From contig NZ_CP072309.1 of the NCBI RefSeq assembly GCF_017726655.1, positions 2,042,501-2,106,500 of the forward strand: 64,000 nt of DNA. Direction: 5' to 3'. Both the position numbers and the translations under genes were made by a program. The notes below the pieces were generated by a model. The model was given only the letters and a program-made list of their open reading frames with translations, made no database searches and was not told the DNA's origin. Shown here one piece after another: positions 1 through 8,601 of this stretch. Within the stretch, counting starts at the first letter, position 1, and each line of letters begins with the position of its first letter. The stretch is from Agrobacterium tumefaciens. GTDB lineage: Bacteria > Pseudomonadota > Alphaproteobacteria > Rhizobiales > Rhizobiaceae.

Positions 1-439
1 CTACATCCGAGCCGGGAAGAACCTGCCTGCCCACGCAACCGAAGTCGTGGTCCGGTTCAAGCGCCCGCCGATCTCCCTTTTTAATGATGTCGAAACAGCA
101 CCCGCCAATTACCTCCGTTTCCGGTTGGGCCCCGACATCGCAATTGGTATCGGCGCCCGTCGCAAGGCCGCCGGGGATGGCATGCTGGGCGAGGCAGTGG
201 AGCTGGCCGCTGTCGATGACGGCGCCGGCGACATGGCGCCGTATGAGCGGCTGATTGGCGATGCGATGGCCGGTGAGCGGCAACTTTTCACCCGCCAGGA
301 TGCCGCGGAATTGGCATGGAAGATTGTCGAACCCATTCTCGATGATCCCGCCATACCCCCATCTTACGATGTCGGGAGCTGGGGACCGGCCGAAATGGCA
401 GATTTTGCTCCCCCGGGTGGCTGGGTCGATCCGGAGTGA
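1..439 (+). CDS. zwf: Glucose-6-phosphate 1-dehydrogenase, C-terminal part
   Basis: This is the last ~145 codons of a glucose-6-phosphate dehydrogenase; the gene begins outside the window and the frame is open from base 2. The enzyme oxidises glucose-6-phosphate to 6-phosphogluconolactone, feeding the Entner-Doudoroff and pentose phosphate routes. The fragment opens with YIRAGKNLP and continues through VVRFKRPP, both typical of the Zwf C-terminal beta-sheet domain, and ends with a YDVGSWGP-type tail. The ATG/GTG codons inside it (such as the GTG at 47) are not true starts. Pgl and edd, the usual rhizobial neighbours, do not follow. Confidence 0.88.
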   Translation, partial: YIRAGKNLPAHATEVVVRFKRPPISLFNDVETAPANYLRFRLGPDIAIGIGARRKAAGDGMLGEAVELAAVDDGAGDMAPYERLIGDAMAGERQLFTRQDAAELAWKIVEPILDDPAIPPSYDVGSWGPAEMADFAPPGGWVDPE

Positions 440-556
440 CGGCGGGGCAGACACTAAACCCGCTCGATCATAAGCATGATGGCCTTTCCACCTATCCGTT
501 TATTCGGAATAACTAAAAAATAGGATTTACCCGGGATATTGATGTCACCGAAATAG

Positions 557-1990
557 ATGATCGGCACGACAGAGAAGAATCCCGACATGCAAGCAGCCCA
601 CGACGACCCGACCCGTGGAATTTGGCGGAATACACTGTTTTTCGTGACGTTCCTCTATTTCACGGTCGGTTTCTCGCCCTATATGTCGCTGTCGACGACT
701 TACCAGGGTACCGCGGCGTCGGAGGGCTCAAATCTTCTGAACCAGCTCACCGCAGTCATCCTCCTCGTCAGTTTCCTTGTCTTTATGATCAAGGAGCAGT
801 CCTTCTCCCTGGTGTTCACGCCGCGTCTGCTTATGGCTGCGATCTTCGGCTGGTACGCGTTTACGTCGTTGACTGGTAACGCACCCGTTTTCTCTCTGCG
901 GCGTCTCGTCATGTGCGCCATCATATGTGTGCTTGCGGGCTGCTTTCTGCAGTTGCCACGCACGGAAAGGCATTTCGCCACGCTGCTGGCCATCGGTGTG
1001 TCGTTTATCCTTTTGCTTTGTTATTTCGGTGTCCTCGTCCTGCCGTCGCGCTCGATCCATCAGGCCAGCGATGCGCTCGAGCCGCTTCTGGCGGGTAACT
1101 GGCGCGGCGTCTTCCAGCACAAGAACGAAGCTGCCTCCGTCATGGCAGTGTTGATCATCGCAGCCATTTATCTCGCCAAACGCTGGTCATTCATCGGCGG
1201 TGTGGTGATGTTGATCCTCTCGATGATCTTTCTTGTCAAATCGGGAGGTAAGACAGTGCTCGGTCTGGTTCCCATCATCGTCGGAACCGGCTGGTTCATC
1301 GTGGGGTGGCCCCGCTGGCGCTACATCACGGTGACGCTGCTTCTGGTTGTCTTCACCGTCGTCGTGATGGGTACAACGATCGATCCGGTGTTTAATCAAA
1401 TGCTGACGAATATGGGGATCGACGCGAGCTTCACCGGCAGAACGGATGTCTGGAACGTCGCGATCGATTATATGAAGCTGCGACCGATGCTGGGTTATGG
1501 CTACCAGGCCTTCTGGCGCAGTGACACCTTGCTATCAAGCCTGACAGAGAACACCTGGGCAACGACCGCGCCATCGGCACATAATGGATATTTCGACCTA
1601 GTGCTCATGGGAGGTATTCCCGGCCTCGCGCTGGTGATGGTGTGGATTTACATCCTGCCGCTCCATTATCTTGGCAAAATGGATGAGGATACCCGCAAAA
1701 GCCCGCTGACAAAGCTATATGTCGGCATCTGGCTCTATGTGTTGCTCTATGGCTTTCTGGAGACCCTTTTCCTGCTCAGCGCGGGTTTCGTCTGGTTCTT
1801 CCTTGTGGTGGCGATCATGGGCCTGCGTCTGCAAGCGAATGCCAGCCTCGTCGAAGTCGAGGCAAAGCCACGGTCTTTTGGGGTTGCGGGCGCTGCGGGC
1901 AGGGCTCTGTTACCGGCCCTCCAATTACCGATCTCGCGAAAGACGCTCGAAAATGCGCGGCCACCGGGCAACTGGACGCGGAAAAAATGA
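557..1990 (+). CDS. O-antigen ligase family / ExoQ-like membrane polymerase
   Basis: A 477-residue inner-membrane protein with about ten hydrophobic segments and a large loop before TFTGRTDVWNVAIDYM, the Wzy_C/O-antigen-ligase region. Family members polymerise or ligate polysaccharide repeat units at the periplasmic face; the closest rhizobial type is ExoQ of succinoglycan synthesis. An ATG at 587 (residue 11) is an alternative start preceded by a weak AGAAGAA. No other exo genes are visible, so the polymer it serves is not known. The C-terminal ~45 residues are hydrophilic. Confidence 0.75.
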   Translation: MIGTTEKNPDMQAAHDDPTRGIWRNTLFFVTFLYFTVGFSPYMSLSTTYQGTAASEGSNLLNQLTAVILLVSFLVFMIKEQSFSLVFTPRLLMAAIFGWYAFTSLTGNAPVFSLRRLVMCAIICVLAGCFLQLPRTERHFATLLAIGVSFILLLCYFGVLVLPSRSIHQASDALEPLLAGNWRGVFQHKNEAASVMAVLIIAAIYLAKRWSFIGGVVMLILSMIFLVKSGGKTVLGLVPIIVGTGWFIVGWPRWRYITVTLLLVVFTVVVMGTTIDPVFNQMLTNMGIDASFTGRTDVWNVAIDYMKLRPMLGYGYQAFWRSDTLLSSLTENTWATTAPSAHNGYFDLVLMGGIPGLALVMVWIYILPLHYLGKMDEDTRKSPLTKLYVGIWLYVLLYGFLETLFLLSAGFVWFFLVVAIMGLRLQANASLVEVEAKPRSFGVAGAAGRALLPALQLPISRKTLENARPPGNWTRKK

Positions 1991-2010
1991 AGTCTGGAAT
2001 TTTGCCTGAG

Positions 2011-2037
2011 CCGCCGGCCTTTAAGCGAGGCGGTCTT
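2011..2037 (+). terminator. Probable terminator between convergent genes
   Basis: CCGCC (2011-2015) pairs with GGCGG (2029-2033) across a 13-base loop, followed by TCTTTTC. It lies 20 bases after the ExoQ-like gene. The stem is short and the loop large, so this is a moderate call. Confidence 0.4.
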
Positions 2038-2066
2038 TTCAACGTTGAGCGAGGGTGGGACGGGCA

Positions 2067-3650
2067 CTAGGCCTTGGCGGACAGTGCACTGAGTTCTTCG
2101 AGATCCAGATCGTGCTCAAGTTCTCTCAGTGTTTCGTCATCGATCTTGCCTTCGCGGCGGAGGCGAATGAGTTCCCGCCTGCCCGCGGCGACAGCCTGAA
2201 GAACCACGTCGAAGTGGGCATGCAGAAGCGGCGAATACTTTTCGGTACTTTCGGCGTATCTGACGCTTGCGGCCAGCCGATGTTCGTATCGCTTCAAAAG
2301 TTGCGGATGGATCAGCTCTCCGTTTTCAGCATAAGCGAGTGCCTGGACCGTATCGAACTGGACCTGCGCCATGGAGGCTTCGGCCTCGCTCATCGTCATC
2401 GGCGCGCGCTCCGGCTCGATATTGCCAAGCCTCGCCCAGGCAATGATCCATCCAAGCGTCGTTCCCTGTATGAGAACGGTTCCCAGAATGACGGCGAAAG
2501 CCGTGATAAGAATGAAATCACGACTCTGAAAATCTTCGGGCAGGCTGAGAGCAAGCGCCAGCGTGACCACGCCGCGCATGCCTGCCCAACCGAGCGCCGT
2601 CGCGCCTCCTGCTCCAAGCGGCACCGAGCGAGCGATTTTCAGACTGTGGAATAGCCTGATCACGAAATCGGACGCGAATATCCAGACAAACCGGGCGACA
2701 ACGAGCGTCAAGAGGATCGTCACTGCCGGGAGGGCCATGGAGCCGACAACGGCGCTAAAGCCGCCTCCACGTTCAACGACAGCTCGCAGCGAGAGTCCAA
2801 TCAGGATGAAGACCATCGCTTCCATCAGGAAAACAAGCACATTCCAGAATGACGTGCCGCGCATCCGCGTCGCGGCAGACAAGACGGTGTGCTGATGCCA
2901 TGATGCAATTAATCCCGCGGTCACCGTGGCGATGACGCCCGATGTTTGCATCTGCTCCGCCAGGAGATAGGCGGCCCACGACAGGATGGCGGTCGCGGCG
3001 ATCATTAGATATTCGTCTCCCAGATGCCGCACCAGCTTCACCCACGCGAAGCCGACAACAGCGCCGACCGCAGCGCCGCCCACGGCCAAAAAAACGAACG
3101 CAGCCAGTGCATCCGTGGTGCTGAACGTACTGCCGGCTGCCGCCGCGACCGCAAAGCGGAACAGCACGAGCCCGCTTGCGTCGTTCAGAAGACTTTCACC
3201 TTCCAGAAGGATCTGGAGTCGTCTGGGTATCTTGACCCTTTCCAGCACGGCACGGGCCGAAACCGCGTCAGGAGGCGAAACGATTGCCCCAAGAGCCGCG
3301 CAGGCGGCCCACGGGAGGGAAGGCATCAGCAGGTGAACGACAATGCTGACGACGATTGTCGTGAACAGCACAGCGCCGATTGCCAGCGACGCAATTCCAA
3401 AGACGTGCCGCCTGAGCCGATCGACGGCGATCGACCAGGCGCCATCGAGCAGCAGGGGTGGTAGAAATATCACCAGGACCAGCTCGGGATTAACGGAGAT
3501 CGTGGGCAGGCCGGGCAGGAATGCCAACGTGCCTCCGCCCACCAGTAGCGCTGCGGAGGGCGGCAGGCCCATGCGATGTGCAATGTAATGCAACACGATA
3601 ATAGCGAGAAACATTGCTATCACGAGTTCGAACAGATGCGTGCCGTCCAT
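2067..3650 (-). CDS. Na+/H+ antiporter, CPA1 (NhaP-type)
   Basis: A 527-residue cation:proton antiporter with about 12 transmembrane segments and a hydrophilic C-terminal tail from about residue 415. Family signatures seen are VSPPDAVSARAVLERVKIP, the expanded ion-binding helix with the essential Asp, ESLLNDASGLVLFRFA and WAGMRGVVTLALALSLP. It exchanges protons for Na+ or K+ and supports pH and salt homeostasis. It stands alone and converges on the ExoQ-like gene; the tail, rich in charged heptads, may be regulatory. The ion preference cannot be read from the sequence. Confidence 0.88.
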   Translation of the reverse strand: MDGTHLFELVIAMFLAIIVLHYIAHRMGLPPSAALLVGGGTLAFLPGLPTISVNPELVLVIFLPPLLLDGAWSIAVDRLRRHVFGIASLAIGAVLFTTIVVSIVVHLLMPSLPWAACAALGAIVSPPDAVSARAVLERVKIPRRLQILLEGESLLNDASGLVLFRFAVAAAAGSTFSTTDALAAFVFLAVGGAAVGAVVGFAWVKLVRHLGDEYLMIAATAILSWAAYLLAEQMQTSGVIATVTAGLIASWHQHTVLSAATRMRGTSFWNVLVFLMEAMVFILIGLSLRAVVERGGGFSAVVGSMALPAVTILLTLVVARFVWIFASDFVIRLFHSLKIARSVPLGAGGATALGWAGMRGVVTLALALSLPEDFQSRDFILITAFAVILGTVLIQGTTLGWIIAWARLGNIEPERAPMTMSEAEASMAQVQFDTVQALAYAENGELIHPQLLKRYEHRLAASVRYAESTEKYSPLLHAHFDVVLQAVAAGRRELIRLRREGKIDDETLRELEHDLDLEELSALSAKA

Positions 3651-3765
3651 ATGCGTCCCCTAAAACCAGGTCTGAACGCTATGAAAAGACCAGTTTCGTC
3701 AAAATGCAACGGCCCTGGCGATTACCGGTTTTACGGTGTTGGCGGCAATCCTCGAGCCCGTTCAT

Positions 3766-4602
3766 CTACAGGCGCTTCACCGCCGAGACAGCCGCTTTTC
3801 CGTCCCGTTTGATGTCAGAAAGGGAGGGGCCGCGGACGATGCGATATCGCGCTTCCACAAGATTATAAACACCGAATGCCGCAAGGCCCGCGGCGACGAC
3901 CATGTAAACAAACGAGCCGAACGGAAGCTGGCGGAGCCATTGCAAGGCATCCGACATGCTTCCGGCCTGGTCAGGATCTACTCGGAAGCCAGCATAGGTG
4001 AAAAGGATGCCAGTGACGGCGAAGACGATGCCACGTGCGACCAGCCCGTAAACGCACAGCCAACTGGTGATATTTTTGTCCTTGGGTAGTCGAAGGTACT
4101 TCTCGAATCTGCGTGTGATCCCCTTTGTTGCGGTGACCGCGCCGCCGACGACGAATCCCAATCCGACCGCAATCGCAAGGTAAGGCCCGAACGGCTGGGA
4201 CATGATCCATTGCGCCAGGCCCTTTTCGCCTGATGCTTCGCCGCCGCCGCCTGCGGAGATGGCATGGCCGAGCGCGTAGGCCGCGAGGCCGAGATAGGTT
4301 ATCGCGCTGCCGAACAGCGCGGCTCGTATTACGATGGCCTTGCCCGAGTTTCCGTGGCCGTCGCTATCGCCAAAGGACTGGGCGATCCTCCACGCAACGA
4401 ACCCGAGAAGCCCGATCCCGATCAGCGCAACCCACACCCGTCCGAACGGTTGGTCGAGAAGCGCTGCTAGCGCCGACTTCGTATCGGCTTTTTGATCCGC
4501 AAACCCGGAAAACAGTGCAAGGCCAGCGACAAGAACGAACACGATGCCCCGAGCGGCGTATCCGATTTTCGCAAGCAGTTCAAAGTGGGTGTTCGTTGAC
4601 AT
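3766..4602 (-). CDS. DUF1206 membrane protein
   Basis: A 278-residue protein with six hydrophobic segments in three related two-helix units: GYAARGIVFVLVAGLALFSG near the N-terminus, a middle unit, and YGLVARGIVFAVTG in the last third. This triplicated layout with a Tyr-x-x-Arg-Gly motif is the DUF1206 pattern; no biochemical role is established. I placed the start at the ATG at 4602 because the in-frame extension up to 4878 is Arg/Cys/Pro-rich and runs into the fhuB gene, unlike a real protein. The 115 bases between this gene and the antiporter start hold nothing obvious. Confidence 0.8.
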   Translation of the reverse strand: MSTNTHFELLAKIGYAARGIVFVLVAGLALFSGFADQKADTKSALAALLDQPFGRVWVALIGIGLLGFVAWRIAQSFGDSDGHGNSGKAIVIRAALFGSAITYLGLAAYALGHAISAGGGGEASGEKGLAQWIMSQPFGPYLAIAVGLGFVVGGAVTATKGITRRFEKYLRLPKDKNITSWLCVYGLVARGIVFAVTGILFTYAGFRVDPDQAGSMSDALQWLRQLPFGSFVYMVVAAGLAAFGVYNLVEARYRIVRGPSLSDIKRDGKAAVSAVKRL

Positions 4603-4771
4603 TGTGTAAGCCAGTCGATTTCGAGGGACCGACCCTGAACGCCTGAGAAGCCCAAAAGTTTGCACGCCGCACTGAAAAATGGCTTTGCCGCAACAGGTCC
4701 CGTCTCTCCACCTCTCTGGGGCGCCGTCTGGATGAATGCGCGGCGATGCGGGGTGAGTTCTTCCGTTCAGA

Positions 4772-6751
4772 TCACGACGACCGTGAGCGCGATCCGGAAC
4801 GGAGCAGCAGCATGAAAGCGGGTGCACCGATAATCGCGGTAATGATGCCCGCGGGAAGTTCGAGGGGAGTGATAACACTGCGACCGACCGTATCGGCGAA
4901 GGCCAGTATCACAGCGCCGAGGACCATCGCGACAGGGAGGCTTTTGGCATGGCGCGCTCCGGTAAGAAGTCGAGCCGCGTGCGGTGCGAGCAAGCCAACG
5001 AAACTGATGGCCCCGATGGAAGACACGGCGATTGCGACGGCACTGGCGGCATAGAGCATCGCATATTTGCTCGCGTTCCCTGTTGAGAGCCCCAGTGAGC
5101 GGGCCTTTTCGTCTCCGAGCAAAAAGGCGTCGAGATGTCGATTGAACAGCAGGCCGATAGCCGACAGCGCGAAGACCCATGGCATCAGCACGAATGCGTC
5201 GGCGTAGCCACGGGCGTGCGTCGAGCCGATGAGCCACGAAAGCGCCTGAGCCGTTTGCAAGCGAGCCTCCACGACAATGATCGTTGCGGCCGCACCCAGG
5301 CTCGCCGCGATTGCGACACCAGCGAGAACCAGTTTCTCCGGCGAATAGTTCGGAGCCAGCAACCGGAGCAGCAGGAGCACGGTGATGGCCCCGGCCAGAG
5401 CAACCACCTGGAATGCTGGCGTTGCGGGTGCAAGTCCCAACAGGAGAGCGACGAGGCTGAACAGCGCTGCTCCCTGCGTCAGGCCCAGCGTCTCGGGACC
5501 GCAGAGCGGATTGCGCGTGACCGCCTGAATGACGGTGCCCGCCGCACCCAGCAATGCGCCGCAGCCGAGCGCGACCAGAAGGCGAGGGGCTCGCAGGTCG
5601 AGGTTCCCTCTCACCTCTGCGATTGTGAGGGATACCCCGTCGCCTGTCGCAAGACTTGCCACTATCGCAATCAGGCCCAGGGCGGCAAGGGCTGCAACGG
5701 CAAGGAGAAAAGGCGGACGCGCAACGCCGATCGGCAAGCCGATGCGGCGCTCTCCTCCGATTTTTGCCGTCCGCAGCAGGAAGAGCATGACGGGTGCACC
5801 GAAGAAGGCAACCGTAACGCCTGTGGGTATGGTCGTGCCATTGCGCGCGAAGGATTGTGTCGCCAAATCTGCGAGAAGCAAAGTGTTCGCTCCCCAAATT
5901 ATCGAAAGCGGCAGATGGCGATGATGCCGGGTTACACCCAGTGCGCGCAACACGTTTGGAACGGCAAGGCCGATGAAGCCGATGGGCCCTGCAAGGGTAA
6001 CGGCGCAGCCGCAAAGAAGAACGCCGATGAGCAAACCCGAAAGCGTGGCGGTCCGTGTCAACCCGAGGCTGGCAGACGCCTGGTCGCCCAACCCCAGCAA
6101 GTCCAGCGCGCGCGCCATCAGCATGAGCGTCAGGAGGGACAGAAGCACGAAGGGGATTGTCGTTGTGACCTTGGCCCAACCGGTCTGGTCGAGAATACCG
6201 GAGGACCAGAGCAACAGACCTGACGCCCGTTCGTCGGCAAGGAGCACGATGGCCGATGATACGGCGGAAAAACAGAGTGATACGGCGACGCCGGAAAGCG
6301 CCAGCCGGCCCGGCGGCGCCTGAAAGCCGCCTGCCAGCGCAAGACACGCGGCCGCGCCAGCGAGGCCGCCTGCGCTTGTTGCAATGATGGGTGGCAGAGC
6401 CAAGGGAAGCAGCAGGGTCGATACGATGAGGAAAAGCTGCGCGCCACTGGTGACGGATAAGATATCAGGTGCCGCCAATGGGTTCTTCAAGACCGTTTGA
6501 AGAACCGAACCCGCCAGCGCAAGGGCCGCGCCGGTCAATATTGCGGCAACCACGCGGGGCGCCCGGGTGGTTTCCAGAATTGCCTGCGCCAGCGTAGGAG
6601 GACGTGTCGGAAAAAGAAACACATCCCACCAGCCGAGCAGCCGGCTTCCCGCTCTCAGTTCAAGCGCTGCCAGGAGCAGCAGAAGGATCACGCCGAATGG
6701 CCAGACAAGGGCTGGAACCGGTCGCGAAATGGCTTGGTGCGACAAATTCAT
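4772..6751 (-). CDS. fhuB: Ferric hydroxamate ABC transporter permease, double-length FhuB
   Basis: A 659-residue inner-membrane permease made of two tandem FecCD domains, each with about ten helices, matching the ~660-residue FhuB of E. coli rather than the usual single-domain BtuC type. It moves Fe(III)-hydroxamate siderophore into the cytoplasm with the FhuC ATPase and a FhuD-type binding protein. Each half has a GFIGLAVPN or SFVGLLAPH segment, the coupling loop to the ATPase. The start at 6751 overlaps the fhuC stop in an ATGA, so the two are translationally coupled; in-frame codons further upstream lie inside fhuC. Confidence 0.93.
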   Translation of the reverse strand: MNLSHQAISRPVPALVWPFGVILLLLLAALELRAGSRLLGWWDVFLFPTRPPTLAQAILETTRAPRVVAAILTGAALALAGSVLQTVLKNPLAAPDILSVTSGAQLFLIVSTLLLPLALPPIIATSAGGLAGAAACLALAGGFQAPPGRLALSGVAVSLCFSAVSSAIVLLADERASGLLLWSSGILDQTGWAKVTTTIPFVLLSLLTLMLMARALDLLGLGDQASASLGLTRTATLSGLLIGVLLCGCAVTLAGPIGFIGLAVPNVLRALGVTRHHRHLPLSIIWGANTLLLADLATQSFARNGTTIPTGVTVAFFGAPVMLFLLRTAKIGGERRIGLPIGVARPPFLLAVAALAALGLIAIVASLATGDGVSLTIAEVRGNLDLRAPRLLVALGCGALLGAAGTVIQAVTRNPLCGPETLGLTQGAALFSLVALLLGLAPATPAFQVVALAGAITVLLLLRLLAPNYSPEKLVLAGVAIAASLGAAATIIVVEARLQTAQALSWLIGSTHARGYADAFVLMPWVFALSAIGLLFNRHLDAFLLGDEKARSLGLSTGNASKYAMLYAASAVAIAVSSIGAISFVGLLAPHAARLLTGARHAKSLPVAMVLGAVILAFADTVGRSVITPLELPAGIITAIIGAPAFMLLLRSGSRSRSS

Positions 6752-7605
6752 GATTGAGCCGAAGACGGGTGGCCCCGCCTGTTGCCAGCGCCGACCCAGT
6801 CGACCATGCAATAGGTCCGACCGCTTCCGTCGGGATGTGGAACGAGGTCGACGTGGCACTCAAAAGCTTGCTGCAACAGGTCAGCCCGAAGCACCTGATG
6901 CGTCGGCCCAGCGGCGAGAACCTCGCCCTTTCGCATCAGGATGACGTCACTGGAGATGTCCATGACCTGATTGAGGTCGTGAAGCACCGCGATGATCGTC
7001 AGTCCTTCCTCGAAATTGAGTTTGCGCAGCAGGGTCAGCAGCTCGGCCTGATGTCTGATGTCGAGAAAACTCGTGGGTTCATCAAGAAAAAGGATACGCG
7101 GTTCCTGCGCCAGAGCCATCGCCAACCAGGCCCGCTGCCTTTCACCACCGGAGAGGGTCGTGAGTTGGCGCGCACGCAGGTCTTGAAGGCCGACGCGAAA
7201 AATGGCGCTTTCGATGATTTCTCGGTCGCGTGACGACAGGCGTCCCAGCCATGGACGATGAGGATAGCGGCCCTGTTCAACGAGGTCCTCGACGCTCAGG
7301 TCGATTGGAATCTCTGGGGTCTGGCTCATGACGGCCACCTGGCGGGCCACGTTGCGTCTAGACAATGCCGCGAGAGGCTGTCCGGATAGACGGACTTCGC
7401 CCTCCGTTGGCTGCTCCAGCCCGGCAAGGCATTTGAGCAGCGTACTTTTACCTGAGCCATTCGCGCCGCATATTGCGGTAATACGACCCTCAAATGCGTT
7501 TGCATCGACCTTCCGGAGCGCTTGAGCTTGATCGTATAGGACGCTGAGACCGATCGCCTGAGCGGCGATTGTCTCCGTTTTCTCTTTGCTTGCGAGCCCC
7601 TTCAT
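6748..7605 (-). CDS. fhuC: Ferric hydroxamate ABC transporter ATP-binding protein FhuC
   Basis: A 285-residue ATPase with Walker A GANGSGKSTL, signature LSGGERQR, Walker B RILFLDEPTSF and the switch His in VLHDLN. It powers FhuB. The start at 7605 overlaps the stop of the upstream AraC regulator in an ATGA, and the stop overlaps the fhuB start the same way. The longer in-frame extension (to 7737) lies wholly inside the regulator and is Arg-rich, so I rejected it. Confidence 0.94.
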   Translation of the reverse strand: MKGLASKEKTETIAAQAIGLSVLYDQAQALRKVDANAFEGRITAICGANGSGKSTLLKCLAGLEQPTEGEVRLSGQPLAALSRRNVARQVAVMSQTPEIPIDLSVEDLVEQGRYPHRPWLGRLSSRDREIIESAIFRVGLQDLRARQLTTLSGGERQRAWLAMALAQEPRILFLDEPTSFLDIRHQAELLTLLRKLNFEEGLTIIAVLHDLNQVMDISSDVILMRKGEVLAAGPTHQVLRADLLQQAFECHVDLVPHPDGSGRTYCMVDWVGAGNRRGHPSSAQS

Positions 7606-8363
7606 CCCGCAACCTCGCGCATGGCTTTGCGCAGAGAGGACAAGCTGCGGTAACCGACGTCTGCGGCAGCCTCTTCCAGGCGCGCTCCCTCTGCCTGGCG
7701 GCGCATGACATGCGCCATGCGCAAGCGACGCCGCCATTCGGCAAAACTCATGCCCGTCTGAACTCGAAACTTCCGGGTCATGGTGCGCCGGCTCATGCCG
7801 AGATTGTCTGCCCAGCGGTCTATATCAAGATCGAGCGATGGGGTCTCCGAAAGATCCCGACACAGCCGCTGCAAGCGCTTGTCACTGGGCATTGGCAGCG
7901 CAAAAGGACCCTCCTGCGCGTTGGCGATTTCTTCGAGGATCAGCGCTGCCAGATGGCCGCCGCGGCCATTTTCGTCATAAAGAGTTGGCTCGTTCAGAAA
8001 CGCTCCAACCGTGGCAGAAAGCAGCGTAGAGGTTGAGATGACACGTGTCGGCTCCCACGGCATGGCGATCCCTGGGTCCGGCTCGATATAGACCGACTGC
8101 ATGGCGACCCGCCCGTGTGAATGGACGGCATGCGGTAGCTCTGGGGGTATCAGCAAACCATAGCCGCAGGGGATGATGAATGAGCTATCAGGGGTGCGGG
8201 CGGTCATGAAGCCGTCGATGATTTGCAGCAATTGCCCCCGGCGATGGCTGTGCCAGCCAAAATCAACGCTTTGCTCATAGGTCCGCGCCATGGCTGCCAC
8301 AGGCCGCTGCACATGTTGAAGATCGGCTGCCCTTTGCGGCTGTTTCATCGTGTTTTCAGGCAA
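7602..8363 (-). CDS. AraC-family regulator of siderophore uptake
   Basis: A 253-residue regulator with an N-terminal cupin-like ligand domain (FGWHSHRRGQLLQI and IPPELPHAVHSHG carry the His pattern) and a C-terminal double helix-turn-helix starting near residue 155, with NLGMSRRTMTRKFRVQTGMS in the first HTH. It is the first gene of an operon with fhuC and fhuB and faces the receptor gene. By analogy with other siderophore-sensing AraC proteins it probably activates the locus when its siderophore is present (inference). The TTG start at 8363 is preceded by GAGGAA six bases away; the ATG at 8348 has no comparable site. Confidence 0.85.
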   Translation of the reverse strand: MPENTMKQPQRAADLQHVQRPVAAMARTYEQSVDFGWHSHRRGQLLQIIDGFMTARTPDSSFIIPCGYGLLIPPELPHAVHSHGRVAMQSVYIEPDPGIAMPWEPTRVISTSTLLSATVGAFLNEPTLYDENGRGGHLAALILEEIANAQEGPFALPMPSDKRLQRLCRDLSETPSLDLDIDRWADNLGMSRRTMTRKFRVQTGMSFAEWRRRLRMAHVMRRQAEGARLEEAAADVGYRSLSSLRKAMREVAG

Positions 8364-8601
8364 TGGAATTCCTCATAGCGCTATCGCGGTGGCGCCCATG
8401 GAAGAGACCCATAGTCGCGCAGCTTCAGCATTTCAAAGGGAAACATTGGCCCGATGGAGCGCAATAATACAATATGAGATAATCAGGCCATTAAATGGCC
8501 CGACAACGCCCGATTTTGACCTGACAATGCTGATAAAAAAAGTCTAGTTAAGCGGCCAAGCGTGCGGGATTTGAAACACGACGGACAGTCCGGAGTACCC
8601 T
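8364..8601. promoter_or_regulatory. Divergent fhu promoter region
   Basis: These 238 bases separate the AraC-fhuCB arm from the receptor-fhuD-fhuF arm and must hold both promoters. The stretch 8460-8545 is clearly richer in A+T than its surroundings and contains the palindrome listed separately. I did not find a convincing RirA box (TGA-N9-TCA) or Irr box. Confidence 0.6.
8486..8500. promoter_or_regulatory. 15-bp perfect palindrome, candidate operator
   Basis: GGCCATTAAATGGCC has 7-base arms around a central A. It lies about 105 bases before the receptor start and 125 bases before the regulator start, in the A+T-rich part of the divergent promoter. The symmetry suggests binding of a dimeric regulator; which one is not known. 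Confidence 0.4.

Noticed and set aside
4603..4878. N-terminal extension of the DUF1206 gene
   Set aside because: Cys/Arg/Pro-rich, enters the fhuB gene, and the family starts at the later ATG.
8474..8484. TGA-N5-TCA as an iron-responsive (RirA) box
   Set aside because: The RirA box needs nine bases between TGA and TCA; here there are five.
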